Source: an uncultured Erysipelotrichaceae bacterium
GTDB taxonomy: Bacteria > Bacillota_I > Bacilli_A > RF39 > UBA660
Direction of reading: 5' to 3'
Length of the DNA stretch: 34,932 nucleotides
Assembly: GCA_902767365.1 (NCBI GenBank)
Contig: CACXGX010000056.1
Coordinates: forward strand, 1 to 34,932
The position numbers were made by a program, and so were the translations under genes. A model generated the notes under the pieces. It saw only the letters and a list, made by a program, of their open reading frames with translations, was not told the DNA's origin and ran no database searches. Below, one piece after another: positions 1 to 7,919 of this stretch. Positions within the stretch are counted from its first letter, which is position 1. Each line of letters starts with the position of its first letter.

Positions 1-66
1 TAATATATATTATTAGTTTTATTAAGAAACAAATGAGAGAGTATAGATTAAATAGATGGAGGTAAT

Positions 67-1065
67 ATGAAAATACTAGTTACTGGAGGTTGTGGCTATA
101 TAGGAAGCCATACTTGTGTAGAATTATTAGAAAGTGGATATGAAGTTGTAATTGTTGATAATCTTTCTAATTCAAAGGAAGATGTTATTGATAAAATAAA
201 AACAATAACTGGTAAAAAAGTTAAATTATATAAAGAAGATGTATGTAATTATACTGCTATGGATAAAATATTTGAAAAAGAAAAAGTTGATGCAGTAATT
301 CATTTTGCAGGATATAAAGCAGTTGGAGAAAGTGTTAGTAAACCATTAATGTACTATCGAAATAATTTAGATTCTACGTTAACACTACTAGAAGTAATGA
401 CAAAACATAATTGTAAAAAAATAGCATTTTCATCAAGTGCTACAGTATATGGAAAACCAAAAAAATTACCAATATTAGAAGATTTTCCATTATCAACAAC
501 TAATCCATATGGTCCTACCAAATTAATGATAGAAATGATTTTAAAAGATTTGTATACTTCAGATAATGAATGGAGTATTGCTATTCTTAGATACTTTAAT
601 CCAATTGGAGCTCATAAAAGTGGTTTACTTGGAGAAGATCCTAATGGAATACCAAATAATTTAATGCCATATATAGTAAAAGTTGCTAATAAAGAATTAA
701 AAGAATTAAGTATATTTGGAAATGATTATAATACTAAAGATGGAACAGGAGTAAGAGATTATATTCATGTTGTCGACTTAGCTAAAGGTCATATAAAAGC
801 AATTGAAAAAGTAATGAAAGATAAAGGAGTAGATACATATAATCTTGGTACTGGAAAAGGTTATAGTGTTTTAGAAATAGTAAATACATTCCAAAAAGTA
901 AACAATGTTAAAGTTCCTTATAAAATTGTAGATAGAAGACCTGGAGATATTGATGCATGCTATGCTTCAACAAAAAAAGCTAAAGAATTACTAAATTGGA
1001 AAGCAGAATTAGAAATCGATGAAATGTGTAAAGATTCATATAATTTTGTAAAAAAGAATAAATAG
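67..1065 (+). CDS. galE: UDP-glucose 4-epimerase GalE
   Basis: Cytosolic NAD-dependent SDR-family enzyme that interconverts UDP-glucose and UDP-galactose. The 332-aa length is typical. Visible features are the Rossmann motif TGGCGYIGSH (residues 6-15), the SSSATVYG segment with the catalytic Ser/Thr region (122-129), and the Y148-x3-K152 pair in NPYGPTK. The C-terminal half carries the substrate-binding segment around RYFNPIGAH. A good ribosome binding site (GGAGGT) precedes the ATG. The zinc-ribbon gene begins eight bases after the stop, so they are probably cotranscribed. UDP-galactose made here could feed the CpoA-like glycosyltransferase at 2426, which is an inference from proximity. A related 4-epimerase acting on UDP-GlcNAc is possible but the general family call is secure. 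Confidence 0.95.
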   Translation: MKILVTGGCGYIGSHTCVELLESGYEVVIVDNLSNSKEDVIDKIKTITGKKVKLYKEDVCNYTAMDKIFEKEKVDAVIHFAGYKAVGESVSKPLMYYRNNLDSTLTLLEVMTKHNCKKIAFSSSATVYGKPKKLPILEDFPLSTTNPYGPTKLMIEMILKDLYTSDNEWSIAILRYFNPIGAHKSGLLGEDPNGIPNNLMPYIVKVANKELKELSIFGNDYNTKDGTGVRDYIHVVDLAKGHIKAIEKVMKDKGVDTYNLGTGKGYSVLEIVNTFQKVNNVKVPYKIVDRRPGDIDACYASTKKAKELLNWKAELEIDEMCKDSYNFVKKNK

Positions 1066-1073
1066 GAGGAATT

Positions 1074-1337
1074 ATGAGAATTTGCTCAGCTTGTGGAGAA
1101 AAAAATGAAGATTGGATGGATATTTGTCAAAGATGTGGAAAATCTATAGTTAATGCTGAAGTAGATAATACAGATGATACATCAAATAAATTCATCTATG
1201 ATGATTATGAGGTTGAAGAAAAAGAAGAAAAACCTAAAAAAAAGATAATAATTGCTAATTTAGATTTAAAAATTATATTAGTAGTATTACTTGTAATTCT
1301 TTTTATATTATTTATGATTGTTTTAAAATTAAAATAA
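1074..1337 (+). CDS. Zinc-ribbon protein with one C-terminal membrane segment
   Basis: Small 87-aa protein. The N-terminus carries two CxxC knuckles (CSAC at residues 4-7 and CQRC at 18-21) that form a typical zinc ribbon. An acidic and lysine-rich linker follows. The last 20 or so residues (about 66-84) are a hydrophobic helix followed by KLK, so the protein is probably tail-anchored with the ribbon in the cytosol. It starts eight bases after galE with its own AGGAGG site (taggaggaattatg), which suggests translation from a shared mRNA. Such zinc-ribbon membrane proteins are common in Bacilli and generally uncharacterised, so no function is assigned. Confidence 0.8.
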   Translation: MRICSACGEKNEDWMDICQRCGKSIVNAEVDNTDDTSNKFIYDDYEVEEKEEKPKKKIIIANLDLKIILVVLLVILFILFMIVLKLK

Positions 1338-1534
1338 TATAGGATTTTATATTAATAAAAAGAATAAAATAGTAGGTGTGATGGTATTCTTTTGTAATTG
1401 GTGAAAGTGTATTCTATATAATGGATAATAGTAACCAAAAAAAATATAGAAATGTCAAGTAATGAAACAATACATCTAGATAATACTATTATTATAAAAA
1501 AGATAAAAAAATTTAAATATTTTGGAGAATAATT

Positions 1535-1564
1535 GTATCGAATCTCTTCTTTCTAATCATAATG
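1535..1564 (+). promoter_or_regulatory. Candidate sigma-G (or sigma-F) promoter of sigG
   Basis: GTATC at 1535-1539, an 18-base gap and CATAATG at 1558-1564. This is close to the sigma-G consensus known from Bacillus (GHATR, 18-base spacer, CATxHTA), with one mismatch in each box. Transcription from here would give a very short leader into the AAAGGAGA ribosome site at 1571. Autoregulation of sigG fits, but the match is by eye in AT-rich DNA. Confidence 0.45.
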
Positions 1565-1584
1565 ATTATGAAAGGAGAGATTTT

Positions 1585-2358
1585 TTGTCACGTCATAAAG
1601 TAGAAATTGTTGGCGTGAATACATCAAATATCAAAGTATTAACAAATGAAGAAATGAAATCTTTATTTGAAAGATTAAAAAATAATGATAAATTTGCAAG
1701 AGAAGAATTAGTAAATGGTAATTTGAAATTAGTTTTATCAATTATCAAAAATTTTAGAGAAGTAAATGAAAATAAAGATGACTTATTTCAAATAGGCTGT
1801 ATAGGACTATTAAAAGCAATTGATAACTTTGATCCTTCTTTTGGGGTTAAATTTTCTACTTATTGTGTGCCTATGATTTTGGGAGAAATAAGAAGATATA
1901 TTAGAGATAATTCTAGTATTAGAGTAAGTAGATCACTTAAAGATTTAGCATATAAAAGTAATAAAACAAAAGAAGAATTATCACTTACTCTTGGAAGAAG
2001 TCCAACTATTATTGAAATAGCAAATTATTTAGGAGTAAGTGAATATGAAGTGTGTGATGCTTTAAAAGCAAGAAAAGATCCAATAAGTATATTTGAACCA
2101 ATATATAATGATGGAGGAGATACGATATACTTATATGATCAAATAGAAGATAGAAAAGACAATATTGAACTTGAATTAAAATTATCTCTTAATGATGCCA
2201 TTAATAAACTTGAAGAAAGAGAAAAATATATATTAGATCAAAGATTTGTTATAGGGAAAACTCAAGTTGAATTATCAGAAGAATTAGGAATAAGCCAAGC
2301 CCAAATATCTAGAATAGAAAAGAAAGCTATTGATACTTTAAAAAAGAAAATTAACTAA
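1585..2358 (+). CDS. sigG: RNA polymerase sporulation sigma factor SigG (TTG start)
   Basis: Late forespore-specific sigma factor directing transcription of spore protection and germination genes. The TTG at 1585 is chosen because AAAGGAGA (1571-1578) sits at ideal spacing, and the resulting start SRHKVEIVGVNTSN matches the conserved SigG N-terminus. The product is 257 aa, close to the 260 aa of the Bacillus subtilis protein. An in-frame upstream ATG at 1522 would add 21 residues unlike the family. Region 2 is visible as DDLFQIGCIGLLKAIDNFD and FSTYCVPMILGEIRRYIRD, region 3 around the FEPIYNDGGD segment, and the region 4 helix-turn-helix as TQVELSEELGISQAQISRIE near the C-terminus. In Bacillus sigG follows spoIIGA-sigE; here those genes are absent and galE and a glycosyltransferase flank it. 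Confidence 0.95.
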   Translation: MSRHKVEIVGVNTSNIKVLTNEEMKSLFERLKNNDKFAREELVNGNLKLVLSIIKNFREVNENKDDLFQIGCIGLLKAIDNFDPSFGVKFSTYCVPMILGEIRRYIRDNSSIRVSRSLKDLAYKSNKTKEELSLTLGRSPTIIEIANYLGVSEYEVCDALKARKDPISIFEPIYNDGGDTIYLYDQIEDRKDNIELELKLSLNDAINKLEEREKYILDQRFVIGKTQVELSEELGISQAQISRIEKKAIDTLKKKIN

Positions 2359-2390
2359 GATTATTAAAATATTCTTAGTTTTTATTTTTT
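2353..2390 (+). terminator. Intrinsic terminator of sigG
   Basis: The stem AACTAAGA (2353-2360) pairs with TCTTAGTT (2373-2380) around a 12-base loop and runs into a T-rich tract. The 5' arm overlaps the sigG stop codon. Confidence 0.8.
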
Positions 2391-2398
2391 TGAAGTAG

Positions 2399-2407
2399 TG
2401 ATATACT
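2399..2407 (+). promoter_or_regulatory. Extended -10 promoter of the CpoA-like gene
   Basis: TGA-TATACT lies 18 bases before the ATG at 2426 and just beyond the sigG terminator. No good -35 box is seen, as expected for extended -10 promoters. Confidence 0.45.
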
Positions 2408-2425
2408 TATATTAGGAGGAATCTT

Positions 2426-3433
2426 ATGAAAGTATTACTTTATACAGAAATGGAAAAAAAAGTTAGAAAGAGTGGGCTTGGTAAAGCAATAGAACATCAA
2501 AAAACAGCTTTAACTAACGAAGGAATTGAATGGACTACTAATCCAGAAGATAATTATGATATTATTCACATAAATACATGGTTTTTAAAATCGTATAGAA
2601 TGTCTAAAAAAGCACATAAGAATGGAAAAAAAGTTGTATATCACGCTCATTCAACAGAGGAAGATTATCGAAATGGTTTTATATTCTCAAAAGCAACATC
2701 TAAAATAGTTAAATGGTGGCTAGTAAAATGTTATGGTAGTGGTGATGTAATTGTAACACCAACTCCGTATTCAAAAAGATTATTAGAGGGATATAAAGGC
2801 TTAGAAAAGAAAAAAATATATGCTATATCTAATGGAATAGATATGACTTTATTCCAAAAAGATGAAAAAGCAGGAGAAGAATTTAGAAAAGCCTATGGCT
2901 ATACTAAAGATGACAAAGTTATCATTGGAGTAGGATTATATATTAGAAGAAAAGGAATTGTTGATTTTGTTGAACTTGCAAGAAGATTACCTCAGTACAA
3001 ATTCATTTGGTTCGGTTATAGTAATCCTAAAGCTGCTACTAAAGATGTTAGAAAAGCAGTAAATACTAAACTTCCAAACTTAATATGGGCTGGATATGTA
3101 GAACAAGATATGATTAAGAAAGCAATGTGTGGAGCAAATTTATATTTATTTCCAACTTTAGAAGAAACAGAAGGAATTCCAATAATAGAAGCCTGTGCAT
3201 GTAAACAAAATGCTATAATCAGAGATATTCCAATTTTTGAGGGATGGCTAGAAGATGGTAAAAATGTTTACAAAGCTAAAGATGTAGATGCCTTTGAACA
3301 AAAAATAAAAGATTTCTTTGATGGAAAACTACCAAGTTTAGTAGAAGAAGCATATAAAGTTGCTATTGAAAGAGACATAAAAACAGTTGGAAAGCAATTA
3401 AAAGCAGTATATGAAGAAGTCTTAAAAGGATAA
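2426..3433 (+). CDS. Family 4 glycosyltransferase, CpoA-like glycolipid synthase
   Basis: GT4-family retaining glycosyltransferase of 335 aa. The N-terminus (LLYTEMEKKVRKSGLGKAIE), the HINTWFLKSY and VVYHAHSTEEDYRNGF segments and TPTPYSKRLLEGY closely follow the streptococcal CpoA group. That group transfers galactose or glucose onto glucosyl-diacylglycerol to make diglycosyl membrane lipids (known for CpoA; inferred here). The C-terminal nucleotide-sugar site is visible in EETEGIPIIEACACKQ, with the E-x7-E pattern of GT4 enzymes. No transmembrane helix is present; the enzyme probably acts at the inner membrane face. A strong AGGAGGA site precedes the ATG. The gene has its own promoter and terminator, and galE 1.4 kb upstream could supply UDP-galactose. 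The exact sugar cannot be read from the sequence. Confidence 0.82.
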   Translation: MKVLLYTEMEKKVRKSGLGKAIEHQKTALTNEGIEWTTNPEDNYDIIHINTWFLKSYRMSKKAHKNGKKVVYHAHSTEEDYRNGFIFSKATSKIVKWWLVKCYGSGDVIVTPTPYSKRLLEGYKGLEKKKIYAISNGIDMTLFQKDEKAGEEFRKAYGYTKDDKVIIGVGLYIRRKGIVDFVELARRLPQYKFIWFGYSNPKAATKDVRKAVNTKLPNLIWAGYVEQDMIKKAMCGANLYLFPTLEETEGIPIIEACACKQNAIIRDIPIFEGWLEDGKNVYKAKDVDAFEQKIKDFFDGKLPSLVEEAYKVAIERDIKTVGKQLKAVYEEVLKG

Positions 3434-3456
3434 ATTTACTATAGAAATACTTTTAA

Positions 3457-3488
3457 AATAAAATCTTGTATAAGATTTTATTTTTTTG
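3457..3488 (+). terminator. Intrinsic terminator of the CpoA-like gene
   Basis: An 11-bp stem, AATAAAATCTT (3457-3467) with AAGATTTTATT (3472-3482), has a GTAT loop and is followed by a run of T. Confidence 0.85.
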
Positions 3489-3551
3489 TTTATTATTTTT
3501 AACTATTGTGTTAAAATGATTATGATAGAATAATAAGGTGGTGGCTATTAT

Positions 3552-5576
3552 ATGTTAATAGACTTACTAAGAGAATATGATTTACTTCATAGTAGTATTT
3601 TAAATGGTGGTAAAATTAAATTTAATATTAATTATCTTTTTAATGGCAAAGTATATGTTTCTTTACTTGCACTTATAAATGGAGAAGAAAAAAAATCTTC
3701 ATTTGATTTTGAAGATAATGAAGAATTTAATAATTTTACTCTTCCTAAAATATTTGAAAGATTTATATCTAAAAATTATGGAATTACTTCAAGACGTATT
3801 ATGGGAAATGGTAAATTTGGAACTTTTATTATTGAAAGAAAAGATTCTAAAGATTCGCTTATAGTACGTAACTGTTCAATTGATGTAATGAACTTATTTG
3901 AAGACTTACATGCATCATTAAATAATGTATTTAATACTAGTTCTAAATTTGATTCTACTATTATTTTTGAAGAAAATAAAAATCATAAATATGATACATA
4001 TATGAAATACAATATTATTTTCGATTTTGCAGATTATAGGACTAACTTCTTTAGAGGAATATTCGTTGATAATTATTCTGAAATAACACCTGATAAAGAT
4101 GAAGTAGATGATACAGAACAGTTATTAATGTTAAATATAGCAAGGTATGCTTATACTTTTGAAAATTTAGATAATAAGAATATTTGGAAAGAAATTAAAG
4201 ATTCTTATAAAGATAATGAAAAAGTAGCAAATATTTGTGATAATTTTGCAAATATAGATTATATGGCAGATACATTATATTCTAAAGCATTAATTTTAGC
4301 AGAATTTGAGAAAAATAATGATTTAATATTACATAGTAATAATGATATAGTTGAAGAAGCTAAAGAATCATGTGAAAAATCTGTTAGTTTCTTTAATGAA
4401 AGTTATTTAAGATATTGGACAGACAGAGAAAAATATTATTCATCTATTTTAGATGGAATTCATCAAGCTATATGTATTGATTTCATTGATGCCCATGATA
4501 TAAGTGAAAATAAATCTAATCATGTAGAAATAAAAAATAAAATTGATTATAGTAGTAATAAAGATTCAGATGATGACAATAATATATTATCAAAATTAAA
4601 AAAGATAAGAGATGAAAAATTATCATTTGGAACAATTATTAATAATCCAATCGAAGTACCAAAAAATAATAATAGTATAGAACTTGAAATAAATAGAGAA
4701 GAAATTTTAGCTGGGGCAGAAGAACAAGCAAGAAAGATAATTGAAATCAAGAAAGAAAGAGATCAATTGAAAAAAGATGCTGAAGAATTTGCCAAAATTA
4801 TTTTAAAGAGTGAAAGAGAACATAAAAAAATACTTGAAGCAGCAGAAGAACAAGCTCGTAAAATCATAGAATTACAAAAAGAAAATGAACAATTAAAACT
4901 TTTAGCAGAAGATAATGCAAGATATTTATTTGAAAGAGATAAAAAATTAATGGAGGAAGAACAACTAAGAGAAGTAATAAATAACATGCCTGTTAAATCT
5001 CAAGATATAGATAAAATAAATAATTTATTAAATGCTATATCTAGTGTAAAAGATCTTGATTTTGCTGTTAATCATCCAACTACACTACAAGAATTAATGT
5101 TTTTAGAGGAGAAAATAGCTACATATTTGACAACACATAAAAATATAGTACATGAAGAAAATAAAATAACTGCAATTGAGAAAGAGGAAATGTTAGAAAC
5201 TAGACCTGTAATTGAACTTCTTGCTATGATAAGAAATACATACGTTTCTAGTCATACATTTGAAAAAGATGGAAGACATACATTAATATATTTTGCACCT
5301 ATAGATGAAGACACATATAAGATTTCATTGTATTCTATAAAAGATGATAATGAAGACTTATTAATGGACGTATTCTTTGAAGAATATCAATTAACTGATA
5401 ATGTTATACAAGAATTATGTGATATATTCAAAACAGATACAGTAATTGTAGCAAGTAAAACAGATAATGTACCTCCAGATAAAGCCGATTATTTAGTAAT
5501 AGATAATATGGATAATGCATTTAAATTTATGGGTTGCAAAAAAGATTTTATTGAAAAAATTAAAAATTATCTTTAA
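3552..5576 (+). CDS. Unknown 674-aa protein with AEEQAR helical repeats
   Basis: I do not recognise this family. There is no signal peptide or clear membrane helix, so it is probably cytosolic. Residues 1-330 form an acidic mixed domain. Residues 388-469 contain four consecutive units of about 20 residues; units 1 and 3 are nearly identical (GAEEQARKIIEIKKERDQLK and AAEEQARKIIELQKENEQLK) and units 2 and 4 are weaker. This stretch should be a long charged helix or coiled coil. Residues 540-674 look like a separate globular domain ending in FIEKIKNYL. The AEEQA unit recurs in the repeat protein starting at 32550. The gene stands alone, with GGTGG before ATG 3552 and extended -10 candidates at 3509-3517 (TGT-TAAAAT) and 3523-3531 (TGA-TAGAAT). 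It converges on rodA. Confidence 0.8.
   Translation: MLIDLLREYDLLHSSILNGGKIKFNINYLFNGKVYVSLLALINGEEKKSSFDFEDNEEFNNFTLPKIFERFISKNYGITSRRIMGNGKFGTFIIERKDSKDSLIVRNCSIDVMNLFEDLHASLNNVFNTSSKFDSTIIFEENKNHKYDTYMKYNIIFDFADYRTNFFRGIFVDNYSEITPDKDEVDDTEQLLMLNIARYAYTFENLDNKNIWKEIKDSYKDNEKVANICDNFANIDYMADTLYSKALILAEFEKNNDLILHSNNDIVEEAKESCEKSVSFFNESYLRYWTDREKYYSSILDGIHQAICIDFIDAHDISENKSNHVEIKNKIDYSSNKDSDDDNNILSKLKKIRDEKLSFGTIINNPIEVPKNNNSIELEINREEILAGAEEQARKIIEIKKERDQLKKDAEEFAKIILKSEREHKKILEAAEEQARKIIELQKENEQLKLLAEDNARYLFERDKKLMEEEQLREVINNMPVKSQDIDKINNLLNAISSVKDLDFAVNHPTTLQELMFLEEKIATYLTTHKNIVHEENKITAIEKEEMLETRPVIELLAMIRNTYVSSHTFEKDGRHTLIYFAPIDEDTYKISLYSIKDDNEDLLMDVFFEEYQLTDNVIQELCDIFKTDTVIVASKTDNVPPDKADYLVIDNMDNAFKFMGCKKDFIEKIKNYL
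4713..4958 (+). repeat. Four degenerate AEEQAR repeat units within the 674-aa gene
   Basis: The units begin at 4713, 4773, 4839 and 4899, spaced 60, 66 and 60 bases. The first and third encode GAEEQARKII/AAEEQARKII and the others DAEEFAKII and LAEDNARYL. They are related by motif to the 60-bp array at 33891-34549. Confidence 0.8.
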
Positions 5577-5579
5577 AAA

Positions 5580-6680
5580 TTAAGAGCTATGCTCTTTTTT
5601 TATATTCTCAAATAAACCAATTAATATTAAATATGATAACAAGCTAGATCCTCCATAACTTATAAGAGGAAGTGTAATACCAGTTATAGGTAGTAACCCT
5701 ATAGTCATACCAATATTTTGAACTTGATGGTATAAAAATAAAGAAACTATTCCAAATAAAGTATATTTATTTTCTTTATTTTTAATCTTAGTAATGGTAT
5801 TGATTATATATAGATCAAAAGAAAAACAAATAATTAATAAAATAATACTTCCAATAAAACCAAAAGCAGAAGCAAAAGAAGTAAAAATAAAATCAGTTCC
5901 AGCTTCAGGATAATATAAAGGGACATTTTTATGTCCATATAAACCACTTGATCCAATTGCAATTAAAGAATTGGTAAGTTGCATACCACTTTTACTTTTC
6001 CAATTAATTATTCTTTCTATTCTATATATTATTTTTGAACCAAATATTTTAATTAACAATTCTTGTTCATAAAAATATATAATAACAAAAATAATTATTA
6101 ATAAAACAAATAATATTGATAATTTATAAAACCATTTTTTATCAATTCCACTTATATAAAGCATTGAAATAAATATAACAAAATATCCAATTATTGCTCC
6201 TGTATCAGGTTCAATAAAAGTTAAGATACTTGGTATTAAAAATATAATAAATAAAGAGATTATAAGTTTTAATTCTTTCTTTTTGTTAATTTTTTCTTTA
6301 TTTTTATAATAACTATGAATAATATAAGAATTAAATAGTATCATACTTATTTTCATAAATTCACTTGGCTGTATATAAATATTTAAAATTTTAAACCAAG
6401 CTTTAGTATTATTTATTTCAACTCCAAAAAAGAATAACCCCAAAAGAAAAACATTATTAATAACATATAATAACAAGGAAACATTATATATTTTTTTAAT
6501 ATTTGTTTTTTTTATAAAAATTATAAAAATTATTCCAATTAAATACCAAATCATTTGTTTATAATAAAGTTTACCAAGAGATGGTGATAAATAAAGACTT
6601 GCTTTATTTATACTTAAATAACTTAAAATCATAAATAATAATAAAAAAATATATGTTTTATATTCTTTAATATACGACAT
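5580..6680 (-). CDS. rodA: SEDS-family peptidoglycan polymerase, RodA/FtsW type
   Basis: Polytopic membrane protein of 366 aa with about ten hydrophobic segments. It belongs to the SEDS glycosyltransferases that polymerise lipid II for cell elongation (RodA), division (FtsW) or spore cortex (SpoVE). Diagnostic segments include IQPSEFMKISMIL, the FIEPDTGAIIGYF loop with the conserved Asp, GSSGLYGHKNVPLYYPEAGTDF with the conserved periplasmic region, and LPITGITLPLISYGGSSLLSY near the C-terminus. Start ATG at 6680 has a GGTGAT site six bases upstream. No penicillin-binding protein partner is adjacent. RodA is preferred over FtsW because of the short C-terminus and the VPLYYPEAGTDFIF signature, but SpoVE/FtsW cannot be excluded, and the nearby coat genes make a sporulation role possible. 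Confidence 0.85.
   Translation of the reverse strand: MSYIKEYKTYIFLLLFMILSYLSINKASLYLSPSLGKLYYKQMIWYLIGIIFIIFIKKTNIKKIYNVSLLLYVINNVFLLGLFFFGVEINNTKAWFKILNIYIQPSEFMKISMILFNSYIIHSYYKNKEKINKKKELKLIISLFIIFLIPSILTFIEPDTGAIIGYFVIFISMLYISGIDKKWFYKLSILFVLLIIIFVIIYFYEQELLIKIFGSKIIYRIERIINWKSKSGMQLTNSLIAIGSSGLYGHKNVPLYYPEAGTDFIFTSFASAFGFIGSIILLIICFSFDLYIINTITKIKNKENKYTLFGIVSLFLYHQVQNIGMTIGLLPITGITLPLISYGGSSLLSYLILIGLFENIKKEHSS
5582..5603 (+). terminator. Terminator between the converging 674-aa gene and rodA
   Basis: AAGAGC (5582-5587), a TAT loop, GCTCTT (5591-5596) and then a T-run. It serves the + strand gene and overlaps the end of rodA on the other strand. Confidence 0.75.
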
Positions 6681-6757
6681 ATTATCACCATTACTATTAT
6701 GCCTTTTTTAGTAAATAATAATCTTTATTTACATATTATAGTATAGGAAGTGATAGA

Positions 6758-7024
6758 TTGAGTAAATTACCAAAAATATTTCATAACAATAATAAATGTA
6801 TTACAAATAATAAAAATAGTTTTAATACCTTTAATATAGAAAAAAAAGATATTATATCTTCTTTTGATTCTAATATTTTAATTAATTATTTTAATAAAAA
6901 AATAAATATTCATTTAAAAGATGGTAAAGTTTGTAATGGAGTTTTGATTTCAAAAAGAGGGAATACTATCCTTTTAAATAATGGAGAAAAGATAAATATT
7001 AAAGAAATAGATTATGTAAATTAA
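6758..7024 (+). CDS. Small Sm-like/DUF2642-like protein (TTG start)
   Basis: 88-aa protein read from TTG at 6758, preceded by AGGAAGTGAT; no ATG in this frame lies close by. The first 40 residues are Asn- and Lys-rich and look disordered. Residues 43-88 (FNKKINIHLKDGKVCNGVLI...NTILLNNGEKINIKEIDYV) have the five-strand, glycine-spaced pattern of a small Sm-like beta-barrel, as also seen in the DUF2642 family common in spore formers. It is divergent from rodA and convergent with two CotZ-like genes, so a sporulation or spore surface role is an attractive guess but unproven. Confidence 0.6.
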   Translation: MSKLPKIFHNNNKCITNNKNSFNTFNIEKKDIISSFDSNILINYFNKKINIHLKDGKVCNGVLISKRGNTILLNNGEKINIKEIDYVN

Positions 7025-7057
7025 AAAATTGCTTTATGGAGCAATTTTTATTTTTTT
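7024..7057. terminator. Bidirectional terminator between convergent genes
   Basis: A 10-bp stem, AAAAATTGCT (7024-7033) with AGCAATTTTT (7040-7049), is flanked by A on the left and T on the right. It can therefore end both the Sm-like gene and the opposing coat gene. Confidence 0.8.
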
Positions 7058-7407
7058 TGAATTATTTGATTACTTAAACATTTTATACAAGAAACATAAT
7101 TTAAATTAATAGTAAAAAAATTATCTGTTAATAAATAACTATCATTTCCAGGAATAAGCATCCTAAAAGTTGCACAATTATCATTTATACTTTCGATTCT
7201 GAATACTGATGTAACTCCATTATTACCATCATAATTATAAGGCATAGTCCATAAATCATTAGTACAACAACAATATAAGGTAATAGGTCTTGTATTATTA
7301 TTTAATAATGATACATTACTACATCCGTCAATAATTTGATTTTCATTTTGTTGAATAATTAAAATTTTTTCTAATAACTCAGCTAAACAATTACCATTAT
7401 TACACAT
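7048..7407 (-). CDS. CotY/CotZ-family spore coat protein
   Basis: 119-aa Cys-rich protein. The region RPITLYCCCTNDLW..., then SVFRIESINDNCATFRMLIPG and finally FFTINLNYVSCIKCLSNQ, aligns by eye with the Bacillus CotZ core (FFRVERVHGSCATLSLLI and VDLDCFCAINCLNP). CotY and CotZ are crust or outer-coat proteins that self-assemble and cross-link through cysteines. The protein has about ten Cys, including a CCC triplet. The start ATG at 7407 follows a very strong GGAAGGAGG site. It lies 14 bases downstream of a paralogue (7422-7793) and forms a two-gene operon with it. No clean sigma-E or sigma-K promoter was found upstream. Confidence 0.82.
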   Translation of the reverse strand: MCNNGNCLAELLEKILIIQQNENQIIDGCSNVSLLNNNTRPITLYCCCTNDLWTMPYNYDGNNGVTSVFRIESINDNCATFRMLIPGNDSYLLTDNFFTINLNYVSCIKCLSNQIIQKK

Positions 7408-7421
7408 ATTATTCCTCCTTC

Positions 7422-7793
7422 CTATAGAATCAAACTTACATCACTTAAACATCTTAAAGCTGCAATACAATCAATGTTAATAGTAGCAAATTCATTTGTA
7501 GATGTAATATTATTTTGCTCATCAATATTTAGAAGTCTAACAGTAACACATGAATTATTAACATTTTCAACTCTAAAAACTACTGATGCAATATCATTGT
7601 CTCCTTCGATAGATAATTCTTGACCATTACATAAATAAAAAGATACTGGTCTTGTATTATAAATAAGATTATTAACTGGACCTAAAATAGGCTTTGTACA
7701 AGAATTATTATTGTCTATATTATTAACAACACTTCTTTGCAAATTATTTATTAAAATTAATATATCTAATAAATGATTTCTCTCATTCTCCAT
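7422..7793 (-). CDS. CotY/CotZ-family spore coat protein, paralogue
   Basis: 123-aa protein homologous to its neighbour at 7048-7407. It shares NTRPVSFYLCNGQEL, VVFRVENVNNSCVTVRLLN and FATINIDCIAALRCLSD, the core of the CotY/CotZ spore coat family. It has fewer cysteines than the neighbour (no CCC triplet), as if the two have diverged into Cys-rich and Cys-poor partners of one surface lattice, which is an inference. AAGGAGTGAT precedes the ATG at 7793. It is the first gene of the pair and is divergent from the EIIB-like gene at 7920. Confidence 0.82.
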   Translation of the reverse strand: MENERNHLLDILILINNLQRSVVNNIDNNNSCTKPILGPVNNLIYNTRPVSFYLCNGQELSIEGDNDIASVVFRVENVNNSCVTVRLLNIDEQNNITSTNEFATINIDCIAALRCLSDVSLIL

Positions 7794-7919
7794 ATAATCA
7801 CTCCTTTATATTTCCTAATATAGATTATTCAATATAACATTAATAGTGATTACTAAGGCCCAAAAAAAGAAAAGTTTTATTTTTTTAATTTTTATAGTAT
7901 AATGTATTTGGTGATAAAA

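Noticed and set aside
7794-7900. Sigma-E or sigma-K promoter for the coat gene pair
   Set aside because: No CATANNNTA or sigma-E-type -10 with a fitting -35 was found on the minus strand.
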